Of a stretch of DNA of 64,000 nucleotides, positions 10,701 to 25,700 are shown piece after piece (position 1 is the first letter of the stretch; every line of letters begins with the position of its first letter). The position numbers and the translations under genes were made by a program. The stretch lies in the NCBI RefSeq assembly GCF_051020765.1, contig NC_134933.1, positions 15,163,461-15,227,460 of the forward strand, in the 5' to 3' direction. Under the pieces are notes generated by a model. The model was not told where the DNA came from and searched no databases. It saw nothing but the letters and a program-made list of their open reading frames with translations. This stretch comes from Lasioglossum baleicum (taxonomy: Eukaryota > Arthropoda > Insecta > Hymenoptera > Halictidae).

Positions 10701-13700
10701 CAGTCCGATCCTCGACTTTCTTGACCCCTCGCGGGGATGCCCCCCAGTGGAAGGGGTAGGCGAACGGTCTAAGATCGACCGCCTCCGTGGGACTTAGATC
10801 AAGACTTTACTGTAGCTCTAATCCGAAGAGTAACTTGTTCTCGATTCACAAAGATTCTTTCGATCCGTTGTTAAAATCGTTGTTATCCGCGAGAAACTTG
10901 CTAGTCGATTACGGTCGTGTTCAGGTCTTGATTGCTGCGGCGCAATGTTGGCGACTAACGATTCCACGTAAATGGAACGACGATTGTTTCGTCGGGAATA
11001 CTGGTACAGCGTGCGTATTGCAGCCAGAGGTTTCATTTAATTGACGAACGAAACGGGAACGGAAACGGGAACGAAGGCAAGAACAACGCGATCGCACGGC
11101 CTCGGCCGAACGTCATTTTATTCTTCCCTTTGGCGCGCGTTTCGTAACGTTGCGTGGACTTGGAGTCAAATATAATGTCGCGATTCATGGCGGAGAGCAA
11201 GGTTGCTATCGACATACAGAGGATACATCGCGAATAATTGCCAAGGGATGTTGATTGTCGTTAAACGAGCACGAGAGAAGAGCGCGTGTTTAATCTGTGA
11301 GCGCGCGTGCTTTCAAACGACGTTAACGGGGACAGTCTTTCACGAGTGCGATAATCGATACGCGAAGGTAATAATAGTAATTCGAGAGGACGGGTAATAA
11401 CACGATACCGAGACAAATTTATGAGAAGATTGGTTCACGTTTCTCTCGGTTTATTTCTGCGCGACACGGTGTACGTCTGAACACTTCTCGAACGGTTACG
11501 ATTAAAACGGCGAATAATAGCGTGTCGCGATGCTCCGGTTCGAAACATATTTTTCCTACTGGCCTGCGTTACTTTCGCGTGTCGAACATTTCCTATCATA
11601 CGCGAGTTATGTTGAAGCGTCATCAAAACCAGACTCCGAGCTCTTTCCTCGGCTTTTCCATTTTATCTTTGTTAACATAAAACGTACCGAGCTATGAAAG
11701 TAACAGGCACATGTTGCCTTATGAAAACCACAAGATTTAATTGATTTAAACTAAGATATTTGTTAAATCATTTCTCACGAAAGCATCTTTATAATTTCAT
11801 TAACTGTAAAATTAAAATCTAGAAGCGGTCATTTGACCGGTCACGAGTGTACTCGTGTTTTCATGTTCGAACGTTGCTCAGAAAAGTATTCTTAGTTATC
11901 TTAGTTTAGGGTGAAATCGCTAAAATACAAGGCCTCGATCTTGCATTCGAATGAAGAACAGTTTCTAACTACACAGGCTGGTTTCTACTCCAAATCGCCG
12001 GTCAGCGAAGTGTTAATGTTAGAAAATACCTTCTACCCGACAAACAATTCGTGGTCGGTCGAAACGGTTTACGAATCGAACATTAAACGGAGAATTTTTT
12101 TCCACAAACGCGTTCCGTGTTTCTGGTTTTCGGTGAGTCATCGTAGAAGCTCGGTGACTGATAGATCTATCATATTAAAATTCGACCCGACCGGCGAAGC
12201 ATGTAAAAGCTCTTTGCTCGATCGAGATTGTCCACGGAACATGTTTTTCTTTCATTTTCCTAGTTCATCGAATAATAGATTCGGCGTACAGTTTTGATCC
12301 CCTTTCCGAGCTCGGATTTTACCTTCTTTCAAACATCCCCACCCTTGCCGTCCAAACTTCTTAACACTTTGAACAAGCCGAGCCGTGACTGCGGCGAGTA
12401 GGGGGGTAGAGAGCCGCGTCGCGTCTTTTCGTAACAAAAGGATGAAGAACGGAGAAAGGATGGAAGGAAGGAAAGAAGGGAAGTAAAACGGTACGGTACT
12501 GTACGGCACGGCACATCGGGTTCTGTCCGCGAATTTAATTGAACAATTTTTCCGCGGCAACTTCGCGTCGCGTTATTAGAGATAATACTCTTGGCTCTTT
12601 CGCGTTCGAGGCAAGAAAAACGCGTTCGGTGCAAGAGGGTGCTCCACAAACGAGCCGTGCATTTTTCATAGCAAGAGGAGAACTCGGTTCTGGGAGGGTT
12701 CCAATCACAAGCGCTGGAGACTATAACTTTCCACGGCTTTGCGCTCGCAATTATTCGCGTCTCGAAGGCGGTTCGAGTGTGTCAAAATCTCGTTGTGAAA
12801 ATCACGTACTAAAAATAACAGTTATTCCAAAATTTTCTACGATAAAAATCATTGATAAAAAGTCGATTGTTAATGAAATTTTTGATAATCAACACAAAAT
12901 ATAAAGAAAATAGACCGAAGATCAAAATAATTATAAAATATCGATTTGTAAGCTTTTTGGTTAGAAGTAACAGTTATTAGTGTCCAATATTTGGATCCTC
13001 CTCGATAACTGTTATCGATGAAGGTAAACTACACGACTGCTCAAAGCAGCTATCGATGATCGAATTTCTTTTCACTTGCTCATGATAATGATCGAAATGA
13101 ACCGTTTCTCATTGATAACTGTTATGAGTAGACTGCGAATTTTATGCACTTACGACAAAAATGGGTACATACAATTCAAAGCTGTGGATATGTTAAAAAT
13201 ATTTAAGGGCATCAATGTATGTATTAGTTTCAGCTTAATAGGATAATAAAATGAAGAATACAGTTATTGTTTGGCTCCTGTGTCCTGCAATCAATGCAAA
13301 CATTTTTTTATTTTGAATAAATTATTTTGTATAAATTATTTTGTACATTTTGTATAAAATCCGCAGTCTAGTTATGAGTGATCGAAATGAATTTCTCTCG
13401 ACGACATTTACCAACAAGAGAAAAAATTTTCGGTCACCTATAATCCTCGTTCGTGTTCAATACGATTTTGATCGATGAGATATTTGTTAATCTAAAACCT
13501 TTTTTCATTTTGGATACAACAGTTATGGTCCCTGGTGAAAGTAATACGATAGTTGAGTTTGTACAGGTACTCGGAATATTGATCGCGTCGCCTTTGAACA
13601 TTCTACCGCGCACCGTTCCGAAAGCGATCCGTGTCGATGTTGATTCGACGTTTATCGGACATCGGATTTTTCAAAATATTTTGAATTGGTATACTTTCTG

Positions 13701-16700
13701 GATCATTTCGAGCACACGGGATCGGTGCACAGAAACGATCTGTTTAGAATTCCAGATTTTATTAACGCTTTCACGCGAGCGAATGCAGCGTCGCGTCGCC
13801 TGTCTTCTGTCTCGGGTATCGCGTCTCGCGTCTCGCATCGTGTGCCGCCGCAGATGGCAGGCGGCCAATTTCGCGCAACAGTGCGCTCGAACATTTTTTA
13901 AGCCCCCGGATGTGATCGGTAATCCTGTAAACTGACGCTTGTCGCGCGACACGAAATCCGAATTCGTCGATATCTGGTCGGCTTGGCGCGACAGGGGCCA
14001 AAGGGGGCTAAGGGGGAGAACGTTCACGGTCCGCGATAGAATATTTCTTTCCGTGACTTTCCACGCGCACATTTTCAACGCAGGTTTCCACGAGCGACGC
14101 GTATTCCTACTGCTCGCGCGAAGAGTCACGATCGAAACGAGGATTTTTATGCATTTCGCTCGTAAAAGTTATCGTGAAACGACGGAACGCAAAGTTCGAT
14201 GGGATTTAACGCAGTTTTCGACTATTCGTTGCTTAATAGAACTATTGCATTACCGAACGAAATCAAATTTTATTCGACACCATTTCCTTGGCATAGTTGC
14301 CTATAAAAATTCAGGCTCGAGCGAGTATATTCGCCCTTTTCGCTTCATATTCGTTATTATATTGAGGGCAATACGCAGTTACAATATGTAAACGACGATC
14401 GATTTGATGAAGCGAAGTCTAATACTTTCCGAAGCAATATGGAATTAAATTGGAAGATTTTTGTTTACTTACAGATTCTTTGATCTGCCAATTTCGTGGT
14501 AACCGTGGCTCTATATCCATCGGTTTTCGTTCATCGATCGATCGGATTTTCTTTTTCAGAGAAATATTAGGTCGAACCAAAAATAATGTTCATGTTCTGA
14601 ATCGAATCAGCCCAAAAGGACGGCAAGTCGGAGGGTTAAGTCGTCATCGTCGAATCCTTCTATTTATCGACTTGGGCCGTGGTCCGAATTCTACGAAGAT
14701 TGTTCGCGTAAGTGAAATAGTTGTGCCGCCGGCGAATGTGGCAACCGTCGACTCGTTGAACCAATTTTTAATCTCGGGCTTGGATAGTTGGAAACTCGTT
14801 GGAAGAGTTCTCTTCTCAGCTAGGTGCTGGGAGAAAAATAAAAGAGTAAGTAGCTCGACTCGAGATCCGATCTCCTTGCTAGCTGGCGAAAGAAAAAGAA
14901 AGCAGATCTCTGCTCGAGATCCTCCTTGATTCGCGGGATTCGTGATCCGAGAGCTCGTAAACGTTTCGATGCTATAATAATTACTAGAGTACAATCTTCT
15001 CGTTATTGTCCGAACGCGGCAGCTAGCCGAAACTCTTCCCACCGCACTGTGTGCCGTGATTGCTGCAATCCGCGTCTCGTTCTCTCGACCGAGCAACTTC
15101 ATTATTATTCTCCTTTGTCGTGCGTCTTTGTGTTTAATTTTCGCGAGAACAAAATCACTGTTCCACTAGATCGTTCTTTAAAGAGTACACGAGGCGCACG
15201 ATCGAAACGCGATGGAATAACCAATTTGCATTTTGTATTATTACCGGGACAATGGAACCCGTAACAAAAGAATTCAATTTCCATCGGACTCGAGCGTTCG
15301 TCGATCGGTTCGCAATAGTTTGCGTGATATTTTTATAAGAATCTGCAGTCCGGTGTTGAAACAAGTCACCGTGACTAATCGTGTAAGTACTCGATCGCGA
15401 CACAGGGAATTCGCGATTGTCCGAGCATCGGGTGCAAATTGAACGAACACTGGATCTTCATGGAGGCGCGAAAAGAATACAAAATCAATTTCCATGTAGG
15501 TTTCAGGCAGCGGCTTTTCTCTCTGGGATCTTTCGTTGCTCGAGGTACGTTTAAGAAAAGAGCTGAACACGCTGCGGCCCGGGATATGCATACGCCCGTT
15601 GAATTTAAGCCGATGCATATGCACCGGTACTTGATGTAGAAGCCCGGGTACTCAGTATTCATGGAATATCGTTGCTCGAACGCGAGCGGGCAAGAATAGT
15701 TGGGCTATAGGGCGGCCAGCAAATTAGTTTAGCCCCCTTATATTTACATTACCGCGCGTCCATTTGAAAAAAATGAGAAAATGGAAAAGTTGCTCCCGTC
15801 GATGAACGACATTGCGCCACGGTCAAGTAGTTTTTATTCAAAAGGATGCGCGCTCTTTAATCGTCGGGCTGAATAGGTCTGAATAGGTCACATGACGGCC
15901 GTAAGCTGTGTAGGTACGCGGGCGATTGCACTTATACAATAAACTAGCTAATATACGTAGAATGGGAAGTGTGCGCGGCGCGACATACGCACTCGGCTTC
16001 GGCAACCTGTGCAGCGGTGATTGCCGTCGCCCGTGCCAAATATAATCGATGTTTATTACTTCGATTTGTATAACGCGCGACTCAATTAATTTGTGATTTA
16101 TTCGAGCGGTCCGTAACCGGGTCCCGTCTATTCGTTTGACGTGTGCTGTTTCGTGCCCGCGTTTCACCAGCTATCTCCTACAGCGAGTCCATTATCGTCC
16201 GTAATATTTTATTCGGCGAGGCGATTTATTCCATGACATTATCTTCCTTTTTACCACGTTTTTTACGAATATGTTGGACACATTTATTTAATCGTTTCAT
16301 TCGTGTATTACGGTCGAGCCCTTCCGCCGAATAGAATTTAGCGCCGATTAATTTTTCGATCGTAATAATCGGTGTATTTAACCAGGCGAGCGGATTGCTA
16401 CAAACGTCTGCCTCGAAATAATCCGTCCGTTCGTCATCCTCCTCTTCTTTCGCTCTCTTTCGCCCGTTCTCCTTATCTCGATAAAGTGAAACGGAATGGC
16501 AATTTCCTTTCCGCGCCTCCGTTCAGTTCCATTCAATACGTATAATACGACGGGCCAATGGACCCGACATCGACTTATTCGGCAAGAAGCGCTAAAAATG
16601 GATTAAGAAGGTGCTCCGCGCATACGGCATACGGATCGAAATGTATCAGCGATCGCGTGTATGTATTTCGAAAATAAATAAAACGACGCGCACGATATTC

Positions 16701-19700
16701 GTGGCACGATATACCGAAGCGGGTATTACGTATCAGCTCGACATCGTTTCCGCCAGTCGAAAGAAATCAATCTCCTTTCCGTTGCCTCTGCTGCCTCAGC
16801 TCCGAACCGGAACAGAGCGGAATAAGTTATAGCCGGCGCGGCGAGAGAAAGTTCGCAAACGCCCGCCGCCTGATCTTTGCGAATTTACATTTTCGGCGCA
16901 TCAGCCAAAAACCGATAATGTCGGTGGTTAACGGATTCGGATACAGATCCTGTTCCCAGCAACCTCCGGCCGACGGAGCCTCGAAAAGGCAATAACGTCG
17001 TTACGAGCAACGACGCGACGAGTAAATGGCCCGTGAATGTTGAGATATCGGTCGTCAGCTATGCGGTCATCTCTAGTTTTCTTGGTTTCTTTCTTTCTTG
17101 CCTCCTTCTTTTCTTTCCTTTTCTTCTCCTTTTCTCTTTCGTTTTTGTCCTCGGTCGTGGTCGCCGTTGCGGTCGCGGCCACGCTAGAGAGACAGGGTCT
17201 CGATAGGGTCTAGCCGAGTTCCATTGCAAGATAGCAATCGCCACCCGAGTTTATCACTACTGCTGTTTGTCCGCGGAAACCCCGCCGGAAATATTCTTAG
17301 CTCTTATCGCTGAGATGAGTGTCGCACCGGAAAAAGCATTGTCTCGGATGAGGAACACCCACGTTTTTTTGTGCCCATGCATCATCCGAACGTCGCTAGT
17401 CCCTCCGTGGAGCTCGAGCACCCTGAGCGAGATCTCTGAACGAAGCTTACGGATGATTGTGTCCGGCGTACAGTCTGTACACTGTACAGTGTATAGTTTG
17501 TACTCTGTACCAGGCATGTCAAACTCGTTTATCACCCCAAGGGCCTTATTAAGTATTATAAATTAATTCGAAATAATGTTTTCACTATCTGTGTAATACA
17601 GCCCAATTTTTTTATTCAAGCAATGACTTTAATCAATCAAATATTTTCCACTTTGTTCGATGATCTTTTGCCATCTTTCTGGCATCTTTCTGGGTTATGC
17701 CAAGAGCAGAAAGTGAAAACATTATTTCGCCAAGACTCATTTCGTAATAAAAAAATACCATGTTCCATTTGAAAAATGTAACTTCCGGTCTCAATCACCT
17801 ATTTCCGGCCGAACCCGGAAGTTAAAAATATCACTATTTGATAGAGCGCATTTGATTTATAAAAAAAAACACTGAATTTTTGAAAATGACCTACTTTGTA
17901 GATTATAAATGGGTGATACGGGTGGTCTGCGACACCCGGTATATGTATACATAAAGATATACATATAACATGTAGCTATGCATTATTGTGTATACATATA
18001 TCTAGTAATACAAAATAATAGATTAACTTAAAAAAAAACGTTTTACTGTAAATCTATGAAAAGAAATAACGAATATATACGTGCCACAAATTAAAATTAT
18101 TTTATTAGTATGCGTGCGCGCTCTTCCCTTTCGGAAAGCCCGCGAGCACGTTATGATAGAACCCAGAGGTCTGAGGAGCAGAGCATAGAATGCGGCAGAT
18201 GTTCAATACACATTGCACGTGAAATAGCGACTTTCCGATACCGGCACGACTGTTGCGTATGACTGTTCTGATGCTATTACTAGCTGCTGGAAAGGCAAAC
18301 ACGAGCGAAGACGGGACAGAAAAACGCGAAATCCGCGAAACGACTTTCGGGGCACAATAACCGAAGAAACGTTCCTCAGGGCGCTCTTCAATTGTTGGCT
18401 ACGGCCGTCGGACGATGCGAACAGTATTTTTAAGTATTTAATATTGCGTTCGTTTCCACTTTTGGACCACTGCAGTCCGCGGGTTGCTCATCATTGCTAT
18501 ATGTGGTTGGTCAGGCAGGTCTACCGCGTAAAAATGCGAAATGTTGAAATTGTTGGAGGGGGTAGAACAAACACGCAGCGATGTGGTGGTTAAACGCGCG
18601 ACCAGTGTACGCGCCTCTGTCGGATGGTTGGTTCTCGTAGATAGCGTTGTTACGGTCAATATTTCATTGCAAAGCCCCTCGCGGAGCGTGCATAATTTCA
18701 TTTTTAATCCGCGGCCGTACGGAACGTAGAAATCGAGGCAGGTGTGCGCCTCGACGCGCCGCGCCGCGCCGTCTTGTTCCTTGTTCCACGCTTTCAGAAA
18801 TTTACGAGTCTCGTCGAATCGCGAGGCAAAGTGTACCTATATAAGCGTGCGACGTGCAGCGTGCGCACATTCGTTCAAACCAGTTGCTTCGACCTGCAAC
18901 TTCAACGGATCGAATCCCCAGAGTCAACAGTCGCACAGTTTTCTTATTGGCGCAACGACGATCGCGTTTTCGGGGTAGGCTCGTTTTGGGTTCACTGTTT
19001 AATCAGATCGTGAGTAATATTAGAGAAATATTAACAAAGCTAACGGAGTGGGATGCTCGGCTAAACTCTAGAACTAGGCAGGAGTGAAAATCTATGACTG
19101 ATTCGGGTACCCGAATACAGTAATCGCGCGTTTACTGTCAAACAGCCGTGTTCTGCAGTAACAGTGATCGTTCAGGGACACTATTTTTTTTGACTGCCGC
19201 GCCGACCGCGCCGAGACTTCAATCGCAAAGCTGAACATAGAGAAGGACAGAATGAAAGGCCCGCGGGCCCTGTTCTTGGCTTTTCACCCAACCCTAGAGC
19301 TAAGTCGATTTTCATAAATGATATTAGCGATGCGTTGCAGTGAATTGATTTTCCAAAAGCCAAAAGTGCGAGGTTCATTTCACGTTTCGATATCCGCTCA
19401 TTGTCTCGTACAGTACTCGAGAGCATTAATAAACCCACACGCGCACGTAAGCACACACCACATCCTTCACCGTTTAGTCGATGGATTTTATGAAATTCCT
19501 GAATTTACCTGGAACCAGCGGACCTGTGTATGTATATAGTACTGTAATGTGTATGTACATTGTACATACACCCTGTATACTTGTATAGCTGTACGTATGC
19601 GTATGTACATATAGACTCGAGAGATTTCACGTTCGTAGCTCGCGATTAGTTTTGAAACTCGCGGTGCATAGTGATAATTACTGTGGGGCTGGAAAATTGG

Positions 19701-22700
19701 AGCAACTTAATCACTACCGATAGAGGTTATTGCTGCGGAACGTACCGATATGTCGGAAATTTCAATTTTTCAACAGCGGTTTCTTGAAAGCTATAAACTA
19801 ACCACTGATCTCTGTAATTTTGCTGTTTTCCTGCATCCGCGAATCGTGCGACGAAAGGGAGTGCGAGACATGTGCTATGTAGAGGGTGTTCGAAAAATGT
19901 TGTTCTTCTTTGAAAAGGATCATGCCTACAAGTGATTTGAAGCAGGGACCAAACATTACAGTTATTCTAAAATTTTCCACGATAAAAATCATTAATAAAA
20001 AGATGATTATTATTGAAATTTAAGATAATGTGCAATACACAAAACATAAAGAAAAAAATTCAAAGAACAAAATGATTAAAAAATATCGATTTTTATACTT
20101 TTTGGTTACAAATAACAGTTATTAGTGTTCAAAAAATTGGATCCTCGATAATTGTTATCGATGAAGAAGAACTGTTTCGATTCCTCAAAGCAGTTATCGA
20201 TTAGAGAAGTTCATTTCGATCGCTCATAAGAGTTATCGATGATCGAATTTCTTTTCACTTGTTCATAATAATTATTGACGAGAAAATTCATTCTGGTTGC
20301 TTATTTAATTATTGAGTTGTCTACTCTTTTTCGGATGGAGCAAGCCTGTGAAATTCATTGCGGTTTCGTACAACAAGACGAATCAACAGACCATGAGAAC
20401 AACACAAAATCTGTTTTTGTTTGTCACATCAAAATTTGATTGCAGCAATTAATTTTACGAATAAAACATTTATGAAATAATTGATTGTTTACCATTTGAA
20501 AGTTGTATTATTTAATAGTAACTATTACTTCATCAATAACTGTTACGAGCGATCGAAATAAATTTCCCTCATCGATAACTGTCATGAGCGCGATCGAAAT
20601 ATATAAATAAAATCAATCTTGTCATTTTTATAAGGGAACATGTACCAGTTACTTTCAAGGCTCGGTAGGTTTGGGTTAAGGAAATACTACATTTTTAGGA
20701 CATCCTGTATACTTCGAATGATCAAAGTGATACGGGGTCACGGAATTCCGGACGCTTCTGCAACGATGCTCGATAGTTCGAATTTTCACAGAGGGAATTG
20801 CGGCGGCGCGGATCGGTAGAGGGAACCGGTTGCGCATTCGGTGCGCGGCACGGTGTTCGCTTTCAATCGGTAACGCGTGTCGCCGCTGTAGATCGCGAGC
20901 TGAGGTTTCCAGTGTTTGCAGTATTTACACGAACCACCAAACTGGAACATCTAGTCCTTCAACGTTGTCTCGAACGACACGCAAACACGGAACGCGATAA
21001 CGGTTAAATGCTCTCGGGAAGAACAATCTCCGATTATATTTACGCTATCGAGTTTCCACTTAAACCCAACGTTTGTTCTTGGCCCTAATTCGCCGGTTCC
21101 TTTGCGACTAGGGTTGCCATCCGTCCGGGTCTCCCCGGATTTCTCTTGGTTTTCAGTCGGGTTTTCCGATGTTATCAAAATTGGACATTTTTTTCGAGTA
21201 CTGTTTCAGATGTTCAAGTTTGAATGTGTAGTTCAGACGTGTGAAAAGCGTGTCACTCTTTATCCATTGATGAATAGTGATTTAATCTAAAGATAATCAT
21301 TAATCAAAATGAGTTTTAAGGGGCTTATAGCGAAAACATAAGAGACTCTACCAAACATGTCATTCGAAGAAAATGTTTTTTTCACCACTTATTTTGCAAT
21401 TGTTGTAAGCAAATGCAATGGTTTCGTAGCAGAGAACTTTTTAAAAAATTTGAAAAATGAGGATATAGTCCCAAGTGTCCTCTTTACGGACCTGTTTTTG
21501 AGAAAACGGGCGCTTTAAAATTGACGAAATTAAAAGTATTTGAAGTGAACGCTGACCGCGACATACAGGATCGAGAAAGACGACATTTTACTATAGCTCT
21601 TGAACCAAAGGAGATATCCGCCTGAAATTTGTAATACTATAGTTCATTAAAAATGATTCCTATCTACTGATAATTATCATAATAAATATATTGTCCGGGT
21701 TTAAGACGTAAAAGTCCGGGGTTTTTATGCCGTTCGTCCTGGGTTCGCGATTTTCTAGATGGAAACTCTACCTGCGACCGTTGCATCTTATCTAGGATCG
21801 ATTTGTTGCCAACGCATTACCTATTCGGTGCCGAAACTATTTCGATCGACTGGAAATGTTTCACGCTCGGCTTCGTTGGTTCTCAACTTGCCGATAGCGG
21901 TTATCGGCTTTCCGCGATCGTGCGCGAGAAAATTTCTGCGCGCTCGAGTTGCAGTCGAGGAGGATGCATACGCGGTACGAGTGCACACTTCCGTCTGGTA
22001 TATTTTATGCAGGTACGCGGCGTCGACGGTTTGCTTTTCAGGAGAAAACTCTTTACGCGGGGACACGGCTCACACTGGAACGGCGAAAGTGCCGGCGGAG
22101 TCGTTTTTGAGGATGAATTCGCTTAGCTGCCGCGCAGCTCGTTGTCCTCGAGCTTTCCATTTGAGCCGCGTTCATATTTCGTATTTTGTATTCCGTATTT
22201 CGACAATGCGTGCAGACCCGCGGCAGATCGCTATGCACCGTGCTTGCACCGCTGCGGACGATACAGATCCATTTCCAGCGCCGCCTTTTCTTCGAATATT
22301 CATAAACAAGAAGATAAAACGCCGTCGGAGTTCGTTCGCCTCGCTCATAGAGTACCGTTTGCTAGTTTGTTGCCCTCTTGTTTGCGAGTAGTTCGCGCAA
22401 TATAGTAAAGTCTTGATCTAAGCCCGATCCTCGGTTCCGTGCTCGAACATAGATCGTGTGGGGCTACTATTCTTTTCTGCAAACATAGAAGGAACATAGA
22501 AAAGGACAGCGCGGTCCAAAATTTACCTGCATACCGTCAATTAAACCACTAAATACAGTTCAAATTATATCGCGTTTAGTGTCATTTGAATGAGAAAGAC
22601 GCTACAAATATGTTCATGAAAATCCCATAACAAAATAATGAAGAATAAAGTAGTTTCGCAATTGGATTAGTACAGGTTCACACCGATATACCGAACCTCG

Positions 22701-25700
22701 TATCGGATTACGCGGCATGTTAACCCTTTGCGCTCCGGAGTATTTTCCAATTTTGCTGCCAACAACTCCCGATATGTTATCGACATCCATAATTTTGTTT
22801 ACCAACAGAACATTTATGGATATGTCGATAAAATATCGATAACAACAATTATGTTAATCAATGATATGTCGTAATAAATTTTAGAATAAGATATATTACA
22901 TTTTCGGCTATAAACATTTTTATTTGCTTGGATTTATATGCTTGGAGTGCAATCTAGTTCTGCGATCTGACAGTATCTCTCCCGTTTTTGAAAATATTCG
23001 TTCACTTGGAATAGATGTCCCAGGAACTGACAAATATTTTATGGCTATATTTCAGGGAAATGTATCTTATTTAACTTCCGCGTAGCAAGTGTTGTCGTCA
23101 TGATGGATCGAAGGAGACTAATGGTACAGAGGGAAATACCAACGCTATTCCTGTTTATAAACACAAATGAAAGCTGAAAGAGCAGTCTGTATTGACATTT
23201 ACATCGAGAACGAAGCTTGTATTATTGATATATCGATAACAATTGTATGTGTATATTGATAAATACAGTTTATCGATATCTTATTGACAATCATATCGTT
23301 AAGTACATTTCTAGCTTAGATCTGGACTTTACTGTACTTACTCCGCGCTGCAATCTTCCCGGTTTGAACAGTTTTCATTGATCAAATCAGACGGATTCTT
23401 AGGGTGGATTTACAGTGGAGCTGCGAGTATCGATGATAGCGGCGCGGTGAAAAGAAACCAACATTCGTGACAACATTTCGACACATACTAATGAAAAAGT
23501 ACATATGTATTTTCTTTGTTTTTCTTTTTTTTCACCGCACAGCTCACCTCGCTGCTCCATTATAAATCCACCCTTAGACAACGCGGTCTTCGCGGACCAT
23601 GGAAGAAGGCAACGATGCTGCCGGGTCAGCTTTCAATTCAAAAAGAATACGACGATCCGATCGATGGGTTACGCGTTATCGGCCGGACATTTGATTTTCG
23701 GGGAGGCCGCAATAAAATTGAGAGGGTCGCGTAATAGCAGGTTTGCGGTCGGAAGTAGGATTCGAGCGGACATGGAAGCGGCCGGCCGCGCCGCGCCACG
23801 CGGGGACCTCCGTTTCGAATCGAGTAAACCAAGAATAGAGAACGCGGTAGTTGGTGGTAGTTCGCGGTAGTCCGTGGTCTATGGCATAAACTATATCCAG
23901 CAGTTTTGCGTCGCCTCGAACCCTGGCGGGGTTACCTCGCGTGCGCTGTATGCACCGCGCTTACAGTTTATACATATGAATTTATAGGAGGAGTAATGCG
24001 TCGCGTCGTTGTACGAGGAAAAATAGGAATTCCACGTTGGTATTTGAACCGGTGCCATGCTTTACCCTACCGTTTTGGTCCACAGAAATGCGACAGGGTC
24101 GGTTGAATTTGCTCCGGGCACCTTGTACAGAGTGTATAAAAAGTAATGGTCATCCAGGGCTGAATCTACACCTCTGGATCGGTGAACATTTATATGAGAA
24201 ACTTGCCGCTAAATTTTTTATAACGAAGAAAATTGTTTTGGTAAAGTTGTTCTTTACATCAACACCTTCCACTCATCCAGAAGAGAAAAAGTTTGAAAGA
24301 AGCCACATGTCACAAACAAATAGTTATTGAGATAAAGCTGTTAAAATTTTTGCAAAATTTGATTCTGTGGAGTTATACGTATAGACAAAAGCCTACTACT
24401 ATAATCCACGCGACCGTGTCGATGAGACAGAACATAATTGTGCGTGCCTCGAGCAAACGAAATTTAAAGGGACATTCGTCGCTAGGCCCGTACGACGTCA
24501 TCGTCTCCCTGCCCGTTCGGATCATAAAGAAGTTGCAAAATATGAAAGAATATCTTACATCCATTGTTATAAGAGTATTAATCCTGTATTACACTAAATA
24601 TGTTACCGTACCTCACCGTTCCTCCAGCGGATTAGGCGATAGACCTGCAAGGGACGTTATAGCAAGCAAAAAACGCATGCGAATCTTCAACTCTTGACTG
24701 GTAGCACCAATATTCAATTTGAGGTACTCATTGCATTCAGCTCGACAAGTTCTTTCAAGTTCGATTCTGTAGGTTGCATAGTTTAGGAGTTATAACACAA
24801 TTTAATTTAAACTTCTTGGTTTACCGAACGTTTAAACAGCTGTAGCTTTTCAACGGTAGGTTTTAGGAAAAATCTGAGACCACCTTGGCGATTGAAAATT
24901 TAATTCTCTATAACTTTTATATTTCAAACTTTTTCTCCGACGCGATCTAAGGGGTGATGCAAAAAACGATATAATCTCGAAAATGTTGATAGTTTTGCTG
25001 TAAGGCATTTTCGGCCGTAATTTTTAAACCGTTTGTCGGAAATAAGTTTTGGGCAAACAGGCTTACTTAGCGTGCGAAAGTCTACAAAATGAGTTCAACA
25101 GTTTTACAGAAGTTAGAAGCAGAAATATGGTCAAAACGTGACTGAGCCACAGCAACGCGTGGCCGGGTTAATAATATGTATTAATGTATGTTAATCGCAC
25201 AATAGTGACCGATGACTAAAGATTGATGACTGATCATCAACCACTAAGTCACTAATAAGCAATAGCTAACGATTACTTAGACCTGTGACTAATTATTTGC
25301 CATTTAGTTATCACTAACTAATCAAACAGTTGATTATTGCCCTACTCTGGTCTGTGGAAATCGCTGCCATCTGATGATGGACGATCAGTACATTCACCAG
25401 ATTATCAGTCAAGGTTCGTAGGAATTTATGAACGGTCTATATCCGATTGGAAACAAGGATCTTGCCTTGTTACCGAGACAATTACCGAGAAAGGGTTGCG
25501 ATCGAACGGTCGGTATCGAGATTAACAAAGGAACGTGACCGGATTGCGATTCCGACAGAGAAAAAGCGGTGAGTAACTCTTTCCTGAAAGTTGGCTGGAG
25601 AGCTGGCCGACTTCCGGTTTGTGTGCATCGTGCACGGTGGTGTAGACGCGGATCGGGAGAGCCCAGTTTCTCAACGTCGAGCAACAAATCTTGAGAATAG

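Noticed and set aside
21759..22391. 210-codon plus-strand open frame
   Set aside because: No conserved motif; it begins inside the right end of a hAT-like relic and continues into CG-rich DNA where stop codons are rare.
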